Positions 1 to 9,798 of a stretch of DNA of 64,000 bases are shown in pieces (the stretch's first letter is position 1; each line of letters begins with the position of its first letter). The notes under the pieces were generated by a model, which saw nothing but the letters and a program-made list of their open reading frames with translations, made no database searches and had not been told where the DNA came from. The position numbers and the translations under genes are program-made. The stretch spans positions 54,120 through 118,119 of the forward strand of contig JAAUQL010000001.1 of assembly GCA_012033595.1 (NCBI GenBank), read 5' to 3'. Source of the stretch: Cyclobacteriaceae bacterium (GTDB taxonomy: Bacteria > Bacteroidota > Bacteroidia > Cytophagales > Cyclobacteriaceae).

Positions 1-111
1 ATTCCAGGTAGTGGCGTATCCATTGGAAGTATAATAGTGTTGAGCGTTGCTGGTGTTGCTGATCAAAAGCACGATACCAAGTACGATTCCGATGATGCTT
101 ATCTTTTTCAT
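1..111 (-). CDS. N-terminus of a secreted protein, truncated by the window edge (MKKISIIGIVLGIVLLISNTSNAQHYYTSNGYATTWN...)
   Basis: Reverse-strand ATG at 111 with 37 open codons to the window edge; clear signal peptide. Absent from the ORF track because it is truncated. Confidence 0.6.
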   Translation of the reverse strand, partial: MKKISIIGIVLGIVLLISNTSNAQHYYTSNGYATTWN

Positions 112-446
112 AACGCTTGAATTAAGTTCGAGGAGCCTAAAACAAGGACTATGCCAGAAAAGCAATAATTAATGTAAGTGCTTGTTAAGCAATAAAATAG
201 AAATGTTAGGCAGCTTCGAAAGCCTAAAATCTCGTGAATGATTAAACTTACGGAAATGCGCACAGGACAGGCAAAACAGCAGGGGCGCGCCGGGCAGTGC
301 ACAAAAACATTGTTTTGTCTACATTTTTCCTCTGCTTACTTTCTAAGCATCAAGGAAAAGAAAGTAAATACCATGAACCTTCAATGCCAATATGGTCAAG
401 AAGCAGATTGAATCACCGCTTCAGCAATTTTTCTTTTATGTCGTAC

Positions 447-923
447 TTATTTGCTATTGTTATTGAAATAATACAGAAATACCAGCACACCACTAAACGC
501 CGGCTTGCTGTTTCCTCTGATCTCAAGAGTCACTTGCAGGTGGCATTTAGATATACCACGGAGGTTTGCCAGAGATTTCAGCTTTGCAGTAAGGCGCACC
601 TCACTATCGACCAATACGGGCTGGTTAAATTTTAGATCTTCGATGCCATAGTTGATCATCATGTCGATGTTGCGGATCTCGGCTATCTGTTTCCATAAAA
701 AGGGAGCTATAGAAATGTTGAGATATCCGTGGGCAATTGTACTGCCAAAACCTCCTTCCTTTTTAGCTCTGTCGGGTTCTGTATGTATCCATTGATGATC
801 GTCGGTAGCATCAGCAAATTTATTTATCCTGTCCTGGGTAATGGTCATAAAATCTGAAGCACCAAGCTCTTTGCCTATATATTGCTCAAATTCCGCATGG
901 CTATTGATGGTGAGTTTACTCAT
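447..923 (-). CDS. MaoC family dehydratase (hotdog fold)
   Basis: 158 aa; motifs 'FADATDDHQWIHTEPDRAKKEGGFGSTIAHGYLNISIAP' typical of MaoC hydratases. Confidence 0.9.
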   Translation of the reverse strand: MSKLTINSHAEFEQYIGKELGASDFMTITQDRINKFADATDDHQWIHTEPDRAKKEGGFGSTIAHGYLNISIAPFLWKQIAEIRNIDMMINYGIEDLKFNQPVLVDSEVRLTAKLKSLANLRGISKCHLQVTLEIRGNSKPAFSGVLVFLYYFNNNSK

Positions 924-1015
924 AACTGCTTTTTTTAGTTGTCAAAACATCGAATTTAGTGCAAGTCCTCAAGCATTCATGCACTTGTGAAATGAAATTA
1001 CCCGGCTTGCCAGGC

Positions 1016-2296
1016 TCAATTTTTATAATAATAGATCCTCCATACCCTTCCCTTTACAGAATCTACTATAAAGAGCGAGCCATCAGGGCCTTGTGCCAGT
1101 CCTGTTGGGCGATACATAGCTTCAGTAGGGGCATTAATTTCTTCTTTGCCCGCGAAGCCCGTGGCAAACTCTTCAAAATCTCCTGTTGGCTTGCCATCGA
1201 CAAAGGGTATGAATACGACCATATAGCCTTTTTGCGGATATGGAGCACGGTTCCAGGAGCCATGCAGCGCCACAAAGGCGCCATTTTTATATCTTTCGGG
1301 AAACATATCTCCGGTATAAAACAACAAATCATTGGGTGCCGAATGTGCAGGGAGGCTTAGCAACGGCGGGTCGATGTCTTCGCAACCTGCTGTACTGGTA
1401 CCATCACCTCCAAACTCCGGACTCTGTACCTGCTTTTGCAGAAACGGGTCGAAGTAGCAATATGGCCAGCCATAATTTTGGTCTTTATTGACCTTTATAA
1501 ATTGCTCGGCTGGCAGATCGGCATTTTGTTCAAGCGTATATTTTTGTGGCCAAAATCCCTGTAACTGATCCCGACCATGGTTGACGGCATACAGCGAGTT
1601 GGTTTCAAAATTCCAATCCAGGGCCAGGGCATTGCGCACCCCAATGGCATAATGGTAGGCATCTGATTGATGTTGGTTTGTCTTGTTGGCATCAAACTGC
1701 CAGATACCTGCTTGTTTTTCGATATATGGACTCGGAGAAATGCCCGGCGATTCGACAGAAAAAGCATCTTTTTCACCGGCGTTTACCGGTGCGCCAACCG
1801 TCACATACATGTGGCCCTCCTGGTCAAACGTAATCGGTTTGGTGGCGTGGGGGCCTTGTTTTGGAAAACCCGTGGCTATGAGTTCCATTTCAGAAGAGGG
1901 AGCCAGTTTGCCGGCATCGAGTTTATATCTGTAAACGTTTGAATCTGAAGAGCAATAGAGGTACCCATTGTAGATGCCGATACCTGTGCCTCCATAAGGC
2001 ATAAAGCCCACATGTTCGTCCATAATGCCGTTTCCATCGTTGTCGCGGAAGGCAATTATTCCACTGCTATCTCTCAGGTTGCGGAGTTTTACATACAAAT
2101 AGCCCTGGTCGCTTACGGCTATGTGCCTGGCTTTGCCCACATTATCGACCGTAACAATGGCGCCAAACTTATCGGGGAGGGTAAGACCGGCATTGTCCGG
2201 GTCTGCAAGGGGAAGTTTCTCTGTTGTTTGCTGGTTTTGGCATGCCATGGCAGCAAATATTAAAAATGCCAAAATAAAATTGTTGAAAGATTTCAT
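1016..2296 (-). CDS. PQQ-dependent sugar dehydrogenase-like (glucose/sorbosone dehydrogenase) lipoprotein
   Basis: 426 aa; lipobox 'FAAMAC'; 'YAIGVRNALALDWNFETNSLYAVNHGRDQL', 'HGSWNRAPYPQKGY', 'PTGLAQGPDGSLFIVDSVKGRVWRI' beta-propeller motifs. Confidence 0.85.
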   Translation of the reverse strand: MKSFNNFILAFLIFAAMACQNQQTTEKLPLADPDNAGLTLPDKFGAIVTVDNVGKARHIAVSDQGYLYVKLRNLRDSSGIIAFRDNDGNGIMDEHVGFMPYGGTGIGIYNGYLYCSSDSNVYRYKLDAGKLAPSSEMELIATGFPKQGPHATKPITFDQEGHMYVTVGAPVNAGEKDAFSVESPGISPSPYIEKQAGIWQFDANKTNQHQSDAYHYAIGVRNALALDWNFETNSLYAVNHGRDQLQGFWPQKYTLEQNADLPAEQFIKVNKDQNYGWPYCYFDPFLQKQVQSPEFGGDGTSTAGCEDIDPPLLSLPAHSAPNDLLFYTGDMFPERYKNGAFVALHGSWNRAPYPQKGYMVVFIPFVDGKPTGDFEEFATGFAGKEEINAPTEAMYRPTGLAQGPDGSLFIVDSVKGRVWRIYYYKN

Positions 2297-2681
2297 AATG
2301 TAGGATTAAAAGGTCTTTGCGTTTTTGAATCTGTTCCTGCTTTTGAATACAATAAAAAAAGGGATAGTAGCTTTACTATCAAAAGACCAAATTTAGGATT
2401 AATATTATTAGCTACAAGTCTGAAAGCTATGGCCAATTTTGGTCAAGCCGTCCCCTTGTCATTTTTATTATGGTGCTATCATGCTCAAACCGACGCCCAA
2501 GAGGCTGGCAGCAAGGTTGATCTGTGCCAGTCAAAATGGAATTTGTGCTATTTTTGACCTTTTGCAACTAGTTGCTCTACTGTCAGGCATCTTAAGACGC
2601 GAATTTATCATAGCAGAAATATCTCCCAAACTAAGTTTTCCATTAGTTTTACATTTTATATAAAACCAAACTATAGAAAAA

Positions 2682-3602
2682 ATGATACTGGATAGTATTC
2701 TCAATACCATTGGCTGCACCCCGACAGTTAGGCTCAACAAACTCTTGCCTACAGATGCGGCAAGCGTGCTGATGAAGATAGAATCTTTCAACCCCAGCGG
2801 ATCGGTGAAAGACCGCATCGCTCTAAATATGATAGAAGAGGCCGAAAAGAGTGGAAAGTTGAAAAAGGGGATGACCATTGTAGAGCCTACCTCTGGAAAT
2901 ACCGGCATCGGACTCGCCATGGTAGCAGCCGTAAAAGGGTACAAAATCATATTTACCATGCCCGAGACCATGAGTATTGAGCGGCGCATTGTGCTGAGGC
3001 AATTTGGCGCCGAACTGGTACTGACCCCGGCAGACCGCGGGATGGTTGGTGCTGTGATGGCCGCACAAGAATTGTCTGACAAAGAAAAGTACTTTATGCC
3101 GCAGCAGTTTGAAAACCAGGCTAACCCCGACATGCACAAAAAAACCACTGCTGAAGAAATCATCTACGATATGAAAAAAGAGCAGCTCGACTACTTTGTG
3201 GTTGGGGTAGGTACCGGTGGCACCATATCCGGAGCAGGGGAGGCATTGAAGAGAAAATATCCGCACCTGAAAGTGATCGCCGTAGAACCCACCGATAGCC
3301 CGGTTCTCTCTGAGGGCAATGCCGGGCCGCACAAGATCCAGGGCATTGGGGCGGGCTTTATTCCCGAAATCCTCAACCTGAACATAATCGACGAAATCTT
3401 GAAAGTGAAAAACGAGGACGCCTTTGATATTGCCAAAAAGTTGTGCAGTCAGGAAGGTATCCTTGCCGGCATATCTTCAGGAGCCAATGTATGGGCGGCC
3501 ATAGAAGTTGCCAAAAGAGCCGGCAAAGGTAAAACAGTACTCACTATGCTGCCCGATACCGGAGAGCGCTACTTAAGTACCCCTCTATTTGATCACGAAT
3601 AA
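2682..3602 (+). CDS. cysK: Cysteine synthase A
   Basis: 306 aa; PLP-binding 'NPSGSVKDRIALNMIEEAEKSG', 'TSGNTGIGLAMVAAVKGY', 'GTGGTISGAGE'. Confidence 0.95.
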   Translation: MILDSILNTIGCTPTVRLNKLLPTDAASVLMKIESFNPSGSVKDRIALNMIEEAEKSGKLKKGMTIVEPTSGNTGIGLAMVAAVKGYKIIFTMPETMSIERRIVLRQFGAELVLTPADRGMVGAVMAAQELSDKEKYFMPQQFENQANPDMHKKTTAEEIIYDMKKEQLDYFVVGVGTGGTISGAGEALKRKYPHLKVIAVEPTDSPVLSEGNAGPHKIQGIGAGFIPEILNLNIIDEILKVKNEDAFDIAKKLCSQEGILAGISSGANVWAAIEVAKRAGKGKTVLTMLPDTGERYLSTPLFDHE

Positions 3603-3647
3603 GCGGGATATCGGCAAATACCGCTGCAATGGATTTCGCACACTTTT

Positions 3648-4634
3648 TTGGCAGCTAAATTGAAAGGAATCAAACTCGACCGCTTTGTACTTTTGCTTGT
3701 AGGCACCATACTGCTTGCCTATCTGGTGCCGGGCATCGAAGATATTCTTCCGCTCAAGACGATCAGCTCGTTGGGAATATCAGGTATTTTTTTCTTCTAT
3801 GGGCTAAAGCTGAGTCCGAAAAAAATGCTCGCAGGCCTGTTTAACTGGCGATTGCACCTGCTGATACAATTGGCCACTTTTGTTCTTTTTCCACTATTGG
3901 TTTTAGCGGCCAGGCCTTTTATTCACAGCGAAGCGCACCTCACTTTGTGGCTTGCGGTTTTTTTCCTGGCGGCTTTGCCTTCCACTGTTTCGTCGTCGGT
4001 GGTGATGGTCTCTATTGCAAAAGGCAACGTTCCTGGTGCCATTTTCAATGCGAGTATTTCTGGGCTTATCGGTATTGTGGTCACGCCGTTGTGGATGGGC
4101 ATGTTTCTTGGCGCGGTCTCAGGATCGTTCGATTTGGCAGCGATCTTTCTGGAATTGGTGTTGAAAATCTTGTTGCCGGTGGCTCTTGGTCTGCTGATGC
4201 ACCGCTTTTGGGGAGGATTTGCCGATCGCAACAAGCAGCACCTCACTACTTTCGACAAGTCCGTTATTCTCATTATCGTATATAATAGTTTTAGTCATTC
4301 ATTTTCCAGCGGTATTTTCGAGGGTATTGGCGTGCCGGAGTTGGGTGCCGTAGCCCTGGGTGTCACGGCCATGTTTTTTGTCATCTATTTCACCATTTAT
4401 ACCATCAGCAAGTCGCTGGGCTTCCATCGCGAAGACCAGATTGCCGCCCTTTTTTGCGGATCAAAAAAGTCACTTGTGCATGGATCGGTGTTTTCCAATG
4501 TGCTGTTTGCCGGTATGGCCAGTGCCGGTATTTTTCTGGTGCCGGTCATGGTTTACCATGCCTTTCAGTTGTTCATTGTCAGCATTATAGCGCAGAAAAT
4601 GGCCAATAACCCTTCGTCGAATTCTGCTTTGTAG
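3648..4634 (+). CDS. Bile acid:sodium symporter family protein (YfeH-like)
   Basis: 328 aa polytopic membrane protein; 'FFLAALPSTVSSSVVMVSIAKGNVPGAIFNASISGLIGIVVTPLWMG', 'FCGSKKSLVHGSVFSNVLF'. Confidence 0.85.
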   Translation: MAAKLKGIKLDRFVLLLVGTILLAYLVPGIEDILPLKTISSLGISGIFFFYGLKLSPKKMLAGLFNWRLHLLIQLATFVLFPLLVLAARPFIHSEAHLTLWLAVFFLAALPSTVSSSVVMVSIAKGNVPGAIFNASISGLIGIVVTPLWMGMFLGAVSGSFDLAAIFLELVLKILLPVALGLLMHRFWGGFADRNKQHLTTFDKSVILIIVYNSFSHSFSSGIFEGIGVPELGAVALGVTAMFFVIYFTIYTISKSLGFHREDQIAALFCGSKKSLVHGSVFSNVLFAGMASAGIFLVPVMVYHAFQLFIVSIIAQKMANNPSSNSAL

Positions 4635-4674
4635 TCACGCAGCAACGACTTCCCATCTCAGTCGCCTGCTAGCT

Positions 4675-5613
4675 TCATTCCTTCCCCATTCCACCCAGGT
4701 TTAGTTGCTGATAATCGGCCATGGTGTATGAAGCCGGTTCTCTATCGATACTCTTGGCCTTCATGGCCATATGCATCGGTTTGCCTTTTTCATCTTCCAT
4801 GTTCATGTCCATTTCCAACATCATCCCTTCTATATCTTGCAGCACTTGTTTATTGGCCAGGTTGGCATTGCCCAGGCTTTTGAAATACGATTTGCTGAGT
4901 ACCTTGAGGTCTGGTGCTATCCATACAGCGCCATTTGTATTTTCGGATGTGAGCAAGTATTCTTCGCAACGGTAACCCAATATATCTTTGGTTTTTCCGG
5001 TCTTTTCTACCTTGGTTTCTTCCTGAGGTGCTTCTGGCTCGCTCATCTGCTTGACCTTGTCGAGTGTCATGATCTGCGCCATATTTTGTTGCTTCATGAT
5101 GATGACCATGGCGTTGTTTTCAAAATCCATAATGGTAGTGATATCGGTGGGCGTTTGTGTCTTGTTGCCATCGCTTTCCAAATCGCCAAGTTGGGTGCCG
5201 ATATAGTCTGCATTTGGATTGAAAAGCATGGTATATTCCATGGTTGTCGAGTTTTTGCCACTTTCTGTCGTCATATCATATACAATGCCCGAGCTAAATG
5301 AATAGGTATCGGCCACGCTGGCCGGTGTTGCATTTCCTCCCAACATTTGCATCATTTTTTCCTGAGTCGCTCTATCGCTTTCAGTGGTTTCTGTGGTGCT
5401 TTGCTCATCAGTCTTATCCTTGGTCATGCCGTCGGTAATGACTTCTTCGGTTTTGTCCAGGCCCTTGTCTATGCCCTGGTCTGCCTTTTGCAATGCCCGG
5501 TCTTCGAGTTTTTGTTCTGCTCTTTTTTGAAGGCGATCTAGAAATTGCCCTTGGGCAGGATAAATAAACAAGAGGCACAAGGCCGTACTGAGGTTTGTGA
5601 TTGTTGATTTCAT
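4675..5613 (-). CDS. DUF4412-type secreted protein
   Basis: 312 aa with signal peptide; 'YTMLFNPNADYIGTQ', 'MIIMKQQNMAQIMTLDK', 'ILGYRCEEYLLTSENTNGAVWIAPDL' resembles DUF4412 proteins. Confidence 0.65.
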   Translation of the reverse strand: MKSTITNLSTALCLLFIYPAQGQFLDRLQKRAEQKLEDRALQKADQGIDKGLDKTEEVITDGMTKDKTDEQSTTETTESDRATQEKMMQMLGGNATPASVADTYSFSSGIVYDMTTESGKNSTTMEYTMLFNPNADYIGTQLGDLESDGNKTQTPTDITTIMDFENNAMVIIMKQQNMAQIMTLDKVKQMSEPEAPQEETKVEKTGKTKDILGYRCEEYLLTSENTNGAVWIAPDLKVLSKSYFKSLGNANLANKQVLQDIEGMMLEMDMNMEDEKGKPMHMAMKAKSIDREPASYTMADYQQLNLGGMGKE

Positions 5614-5967
5614 TGTTATGGTTTTTGGTCAAAATAGGATTAAATATCTAAAATTATAAATTAGGCGTGAGGTAATCCAGCTTTTTATTTTTTATGTTTC
5701 TTCCCCTCCAGCCCAGTTGCGGCTATACCATGAGCACGCCATATCGCAGTGAAGCCGAATCTAGTGAAGGCACGGGAATTTTGGCCAAATTTCACATAAA
5801 ACAGCATGGCAAGAGAGATGGTAAAGTAATCTGCAACAAGGCCAGATGTGCCATGTTGTTTGCAAAAGGCGATAGGTAAGCTAAGAACTTAAGGCTTTTG
5901 CTTCTGAACCTGCGCAGATTTCAATCGTTTTTGATACTTTCACGACTACAAAAAATCCATTGAACCT

Positions 5968-7551
5968 ATGGTGCTTCTACCCTTAGTCATTGCCTTTGTC
6001 CTCGGTTTTTTTATGCGCTTGTTCCGCTTGCCCCCAATGTTGGGATATCTGCTGGCTGGCTTTGCTTTACATGCCATGGGCATAGAGCGCAACGATACCA
6101 TAGAGCAAATATCTCATTTGGGTATTTTGCTGCTCTTGTTCACCATCGGCCTCAAGCTCAATATCAGGAGTCTCATCAGGAAGCATGTGTGGCGTGGAGG
6201 GATCGGCCATATGCTCACCACGGTGCTTATATTCAGTGTTGTTATGGGGGCATTATCCGTGCTCAGCATTTCTATTTTTGATCAGATGACCTTGCAATCC
6301 ATTGCTATTGTGGCATTTGCACTTAGTTTTTCCAGTACTGTGTTTGCCGTAAAGGTGCTGGAAGAAAAGGGTGAAATGCAGAGTCTTCAGGGAAAGACGG
6401 CAATTTCGATCCTTATAATACAAGACATACTTGCAGTCGCTTTTCTGGTTTTTCAAAGGTGAATTTCCGTCTATTTGGGCTGTATTGCTACTGGGGTTTC
6501 CGCTATTGCGTAAGCCTTTGCTCTGGCTCATGAACCGGACTGGCCATGGAGAAATGATGGTACTTTTTGGGTTTTTGGTGGCCTTGGGCGGGGCGCAATT
6601 GTTTGCTGAAATGGGGCTCAAGGCCGATCTCGGTGCTTTGGTGGCCGGGCTGGTGGTAGCCAATAGCCAAAAATCGGATGAATTGTCCAAAACCTTGCTC
6701 AACTTTAAAGAATTTTTCCTGGTGGCTTTTTTTCTGAATATCGGTCTCACAGGCACACCTCAATGGTGGATGTTGGGCGTTTCTATGGTTTTTATTGTGC
6801 TTATACCTGTCAAAAGCTTTTTGTACTTCTGGATTTTAACGCATTTTCATGTGCGCGCGCGTACTTCTTTTTGGATATCCTGAGTCTCTCCAATTATAGC
6901 GAGTTTGCCCTCATTGTAGCCAGTGTGGCCTATTCTGCCAATTTGCTAAGTGCAGACTGGGTGCTGATTGCCTCCATCACCGTGTCTTTGTCATTTTTAA
7001 TCTCCAGTCCCTTAAACTCCTATTTTTATTTTTCAAAATTCGAAAAATTTTTAATGAGGTTCGAACGCAAAAAGAGGTTGGCCGATGACAGACCCATCCA
7101 AATAGGCGGAGCCGATATTCTCATATTTGGCATGGACAAAATCGGTACGATGGCCTACGACTACCTCGCATCAAAGTATGGAAGCCACGTGCTGGGCCTG
7201 GATGCCGACTATAATGTGGTGCTGATGCACAAAAAGGAACGGCGCAATGTGATCATCGGCGATGCGACCGATTCGGGTTTCTGGGAAAACCTGCAACCCG
7301 GCAATGTCTCTATGGTGCTGCTGACCATGACCAACCACAGCGCCAATAAGTTTGCAGCCATCAGGTTGAGGCATAGCAATTTCACTGGTTGGATATCGGC
7401 TGTGGGGCGCTACGAAGATGAAATTCTGGAGTTGAAAAATATGGGGGTAAATTCAGTTTTCAATATTTACGAAGAAGCTGGAATTGGATTTGCCGAGCAT
7501 ATTTGTGAAGCACTGGAAACCAGAGAAGGTCAAAGCCAACAAATCACTTAA
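5968..7551 (+). CDS. CPA2-type monovalent cation:proton antiporter with C-terminal TrkA-N domain, broken into three frames by two frameshifts
   Basis: ORFs 5968-6462, 6431-6883 and 6763-7551 form one Kef-like protein; shifts at T5 (~6455, 'ctggtttttcaaagg') and T5 (~6872, 'acttctttttggat'). Confidence 0.85.
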
Positions 7552-7564
7552 ACCACCGATCTGT

Positions 7565-8629
7565 TTGCGCAAGATCATACACATAGATATGGACGCTTTT
7601 TTTGCCTCCATCGAGCAACGCGACCAACCGATGCTGCTGGGCAAACCAGTAGCAGTGGGCGGGTCGGGCAAGCGGGGAGTGGTAGCCGCGGCTAGCTACG
7701 AAGCGCGTAAGTTTGGCGTTTTCTCGGCGCAGCCTTCCAGCATCGCAGTACGTCTTTGTCCGGGGCTCATCTTTGTGAAACCCCGTTTCGAAGTGTACAA
7801 ATCGGTATCCAACCAGATCCGTGAGATTTTTTTGGAATATACAGATCTGGTGGAGCCATTGTCTTTGGACGAGGCATACCTCGATGTAACAGAAAACAAA
7901 AAAGGAATAGCCACCGCCACAGAAATTGCCCTGGAGATAAAGGCTAGAATAATGGCGGATACACAACTTACGGCCTCGGCAGGCGTATCGATCAATAAAT
8001 TCCTCGCCAAGGTTGCCTCAGACCAAAACAAACCCGACGGTATATTTGTGATCAAGCCCAAAGCCGCCGGCCCGTTTGTGGATCAACTACCCATCGAAAA
8101 ATTTCACGGCATAGGCAAAGTGACGGCCGCTACAATGCACCGAATGGGCATAAACACCGGCGCAGACCTAAAGCAGGTAAGCAGAGAGGCATTGATACGC
8201 CGCTTTGGCAAAACAGGCAGTTATTACTTCGACATTGCCCGGGCTATAGACCACAGGCCGGTGAACCCAAACCGGATTCGCAAGTCGCTCGGAGCCGAGC
8301 GCACATTTGAAGATGACCTTTCGGAAAATGAAGAAATCATTGTGCAGACCAATGGAATTGCCGATATATTATTTGAAAGAATACTACGGGCAAAAGCCAG
8401 CGGCAAGACCGTGACACTCAAGTTGAAATTCAATGATTTTGAGATCATCAATCGCAGCAAATCTACAGGGCATTTGATGGCCTCTAAAGAAGAAATAATA
8501 ACCATTGCCATGGAATTGCTGCATCGGGAACTCCCGGCAAAAAAGGGCATTCGGCTGATCGGGCTCACCCTTTCCAACCTCGACCGGCAGGAATCAGACA
8601 TAGGCAAACAACTTACGCTTGACTTTTGA
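7565..8629 (+). CDS. dinB: DNA polymerase IV (Y family)
   Basis: 'KIIHIDMDAFFASIEQRDQPMLLGKPVAVGG', 'SLDEAYLDVT', 'SAGVSINKFLAKVASDQNKPDG'. TTG at 7565 is the likely start; the ORF opens at 7484. Confidence 0.93.
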   Translation: MRKIIHIDMDAFFASIEQRDQPMLLGKPVAVGGSGKRGVVAAASYEARKFGVFSAQPSSIAVRLCPGLIFVKPRFEVYKSVSNQIREIFLEYTDLVEPLSLDEAYLDVTENKKGIATATEIALEIKARIMADTQLTASAGVSINKFLAKVASDQNKPDGIFVIKPKAAGPFVDQLPIEKFHGIGKVTAATMHRMGINTGADLKQVSREALIRRFGKTGSYYFDIARAIDHRPVNPNRIRKSLGAERTFEDDLSENEEIIVQTNGIADILFERILRAKASGKTVTLKLKFNDFEIINRSKSTGHLMASKEEIITIAMELLHRELPAKKGIRLIGLTLSNLDRQESDIGKQLTLDF

Positions 8630-8727
8630 ATGGTTTGATGCCCGGTGTTTTGTGAAATCATGCCATATTTCTTTATCACTTACAAAAAACCAATAAGCTC
8701 TGCTATCTTTGCGCCTTATCAAAAAAG

Positions 8728-9677
8728 TTGGCAACGCAATTCGATCCCGGCAAAAGAATTTATGGCATTTTGTATGCCTCTACCACGGCGCTCTTCTGGG
8801 GTTTCCTCGCTATATTCATTAAAGTCACCCTCAATGACGTACCCCCGGTGGTGATAGTCTGGTTCCGATTTGCGGTGGCATTTGCTTTTTTATTCAGCTA
8901 TTTCTTGGTCAAAGACCGCCCAAAATTAGCCATCATCAAAAACCCACCTTTGCTGATTGTCCTTGGCGCCGTAGCCCTTACGATCAACTATATTGGCTTT
9001 GCCACCGGAATTCACCTTACTTCGCCAAGCAATGCTCAGGTTTTTATTCAAATCGGGCCTATCACCCTGGCTGTAGCAGGTATTTTCGTGTTTAAAGAAC
9101 GCATTTCCAAAAGACAGTTTCTGGGTTTTGTGGTGGCAGCTACCGGCCTTACACTGTTTTATCGCGACCAGATCAGGCAATTGCTCGGCCACGAAGAGGT
9201 ATATGTGGCCGGTGTGCTTTGGCTGGTATTGGCTGCACTGGCATGGGCAACCTATGCCGCCTTGCAAAAGAAAATGGTACAAAAATATCATGCCCAGCAG
9301 CTCAATCTCATCGTTTTTGGGTTGCCCATTCTCATTTTGCTGCCTTGGGTAGATTTCAGCACTTTTGCCCAATTCAGCCCCGGACTATGGGTGTTACTGG
9401 TTTTTTGGGCATCAATACTATCGTGGCGTATGGATGTTTATCAGAGGCGTTCAAATACATTGAGGCCAACAAAATCAGCGTTATCATCACGCTCAACCCC
9501 ATCATTACTTTTGTAGTAATGAGCATATTGAGCACTATGGAACTCAGTTGGATCGATGCCAAAGCGATGACCCTGGCGGGAGTTGCCGGAGCGGCATTGG
9601 TGATATCGGGAGCCATTATGGTTGTGATATCAAAAAAGAAAAAGGCTACATCGGTCACTCCCCCGACTGCACCCTGA
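8728..9677 (+). CDS. EamA/DMT family transporter, one frameshift
   Basis: ORFs 8728-9516 (TTG start) and 9219-9677 join at the T6 tract ~9401 'ctggttttttgggc' as 'VLLVFLGINTIVAYGCLSEAFKYIEANKISVIITLNPI'. Confidence 0.85.
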
Positions 9678-9798
9678 GGTTGCGAATAGAAAAGCCAAGT
9701 TACAATCCATCCAACTAATTCACCGATCTGCTCAGATCAATCGGTGAAGTGCGTAAATTTCCATACACACAAAATCGATCATATTTAGCCCGAACCCA

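Noticed and set aside
297-635. 112-aa + strand ORF near the left edge
   Set aside because: Mostly antisense to the MaoC gene with no protein-like features.
5968-7551. Three separate genes in the Kef-like region
   Set aside because: The three ORFs are contiguous pieces of one CPA2 antiporter and join with single-base changes at T runs.
8704-8711. TATCTTTG as a Bacteroidetes -7 (TAnnTTTG) promoter for the EamA gene; similar match at 22084-22091
   Set aside because: The -7 motif fits but no TTTG-like -33 element is at the expected spacing, so support is insufficient.
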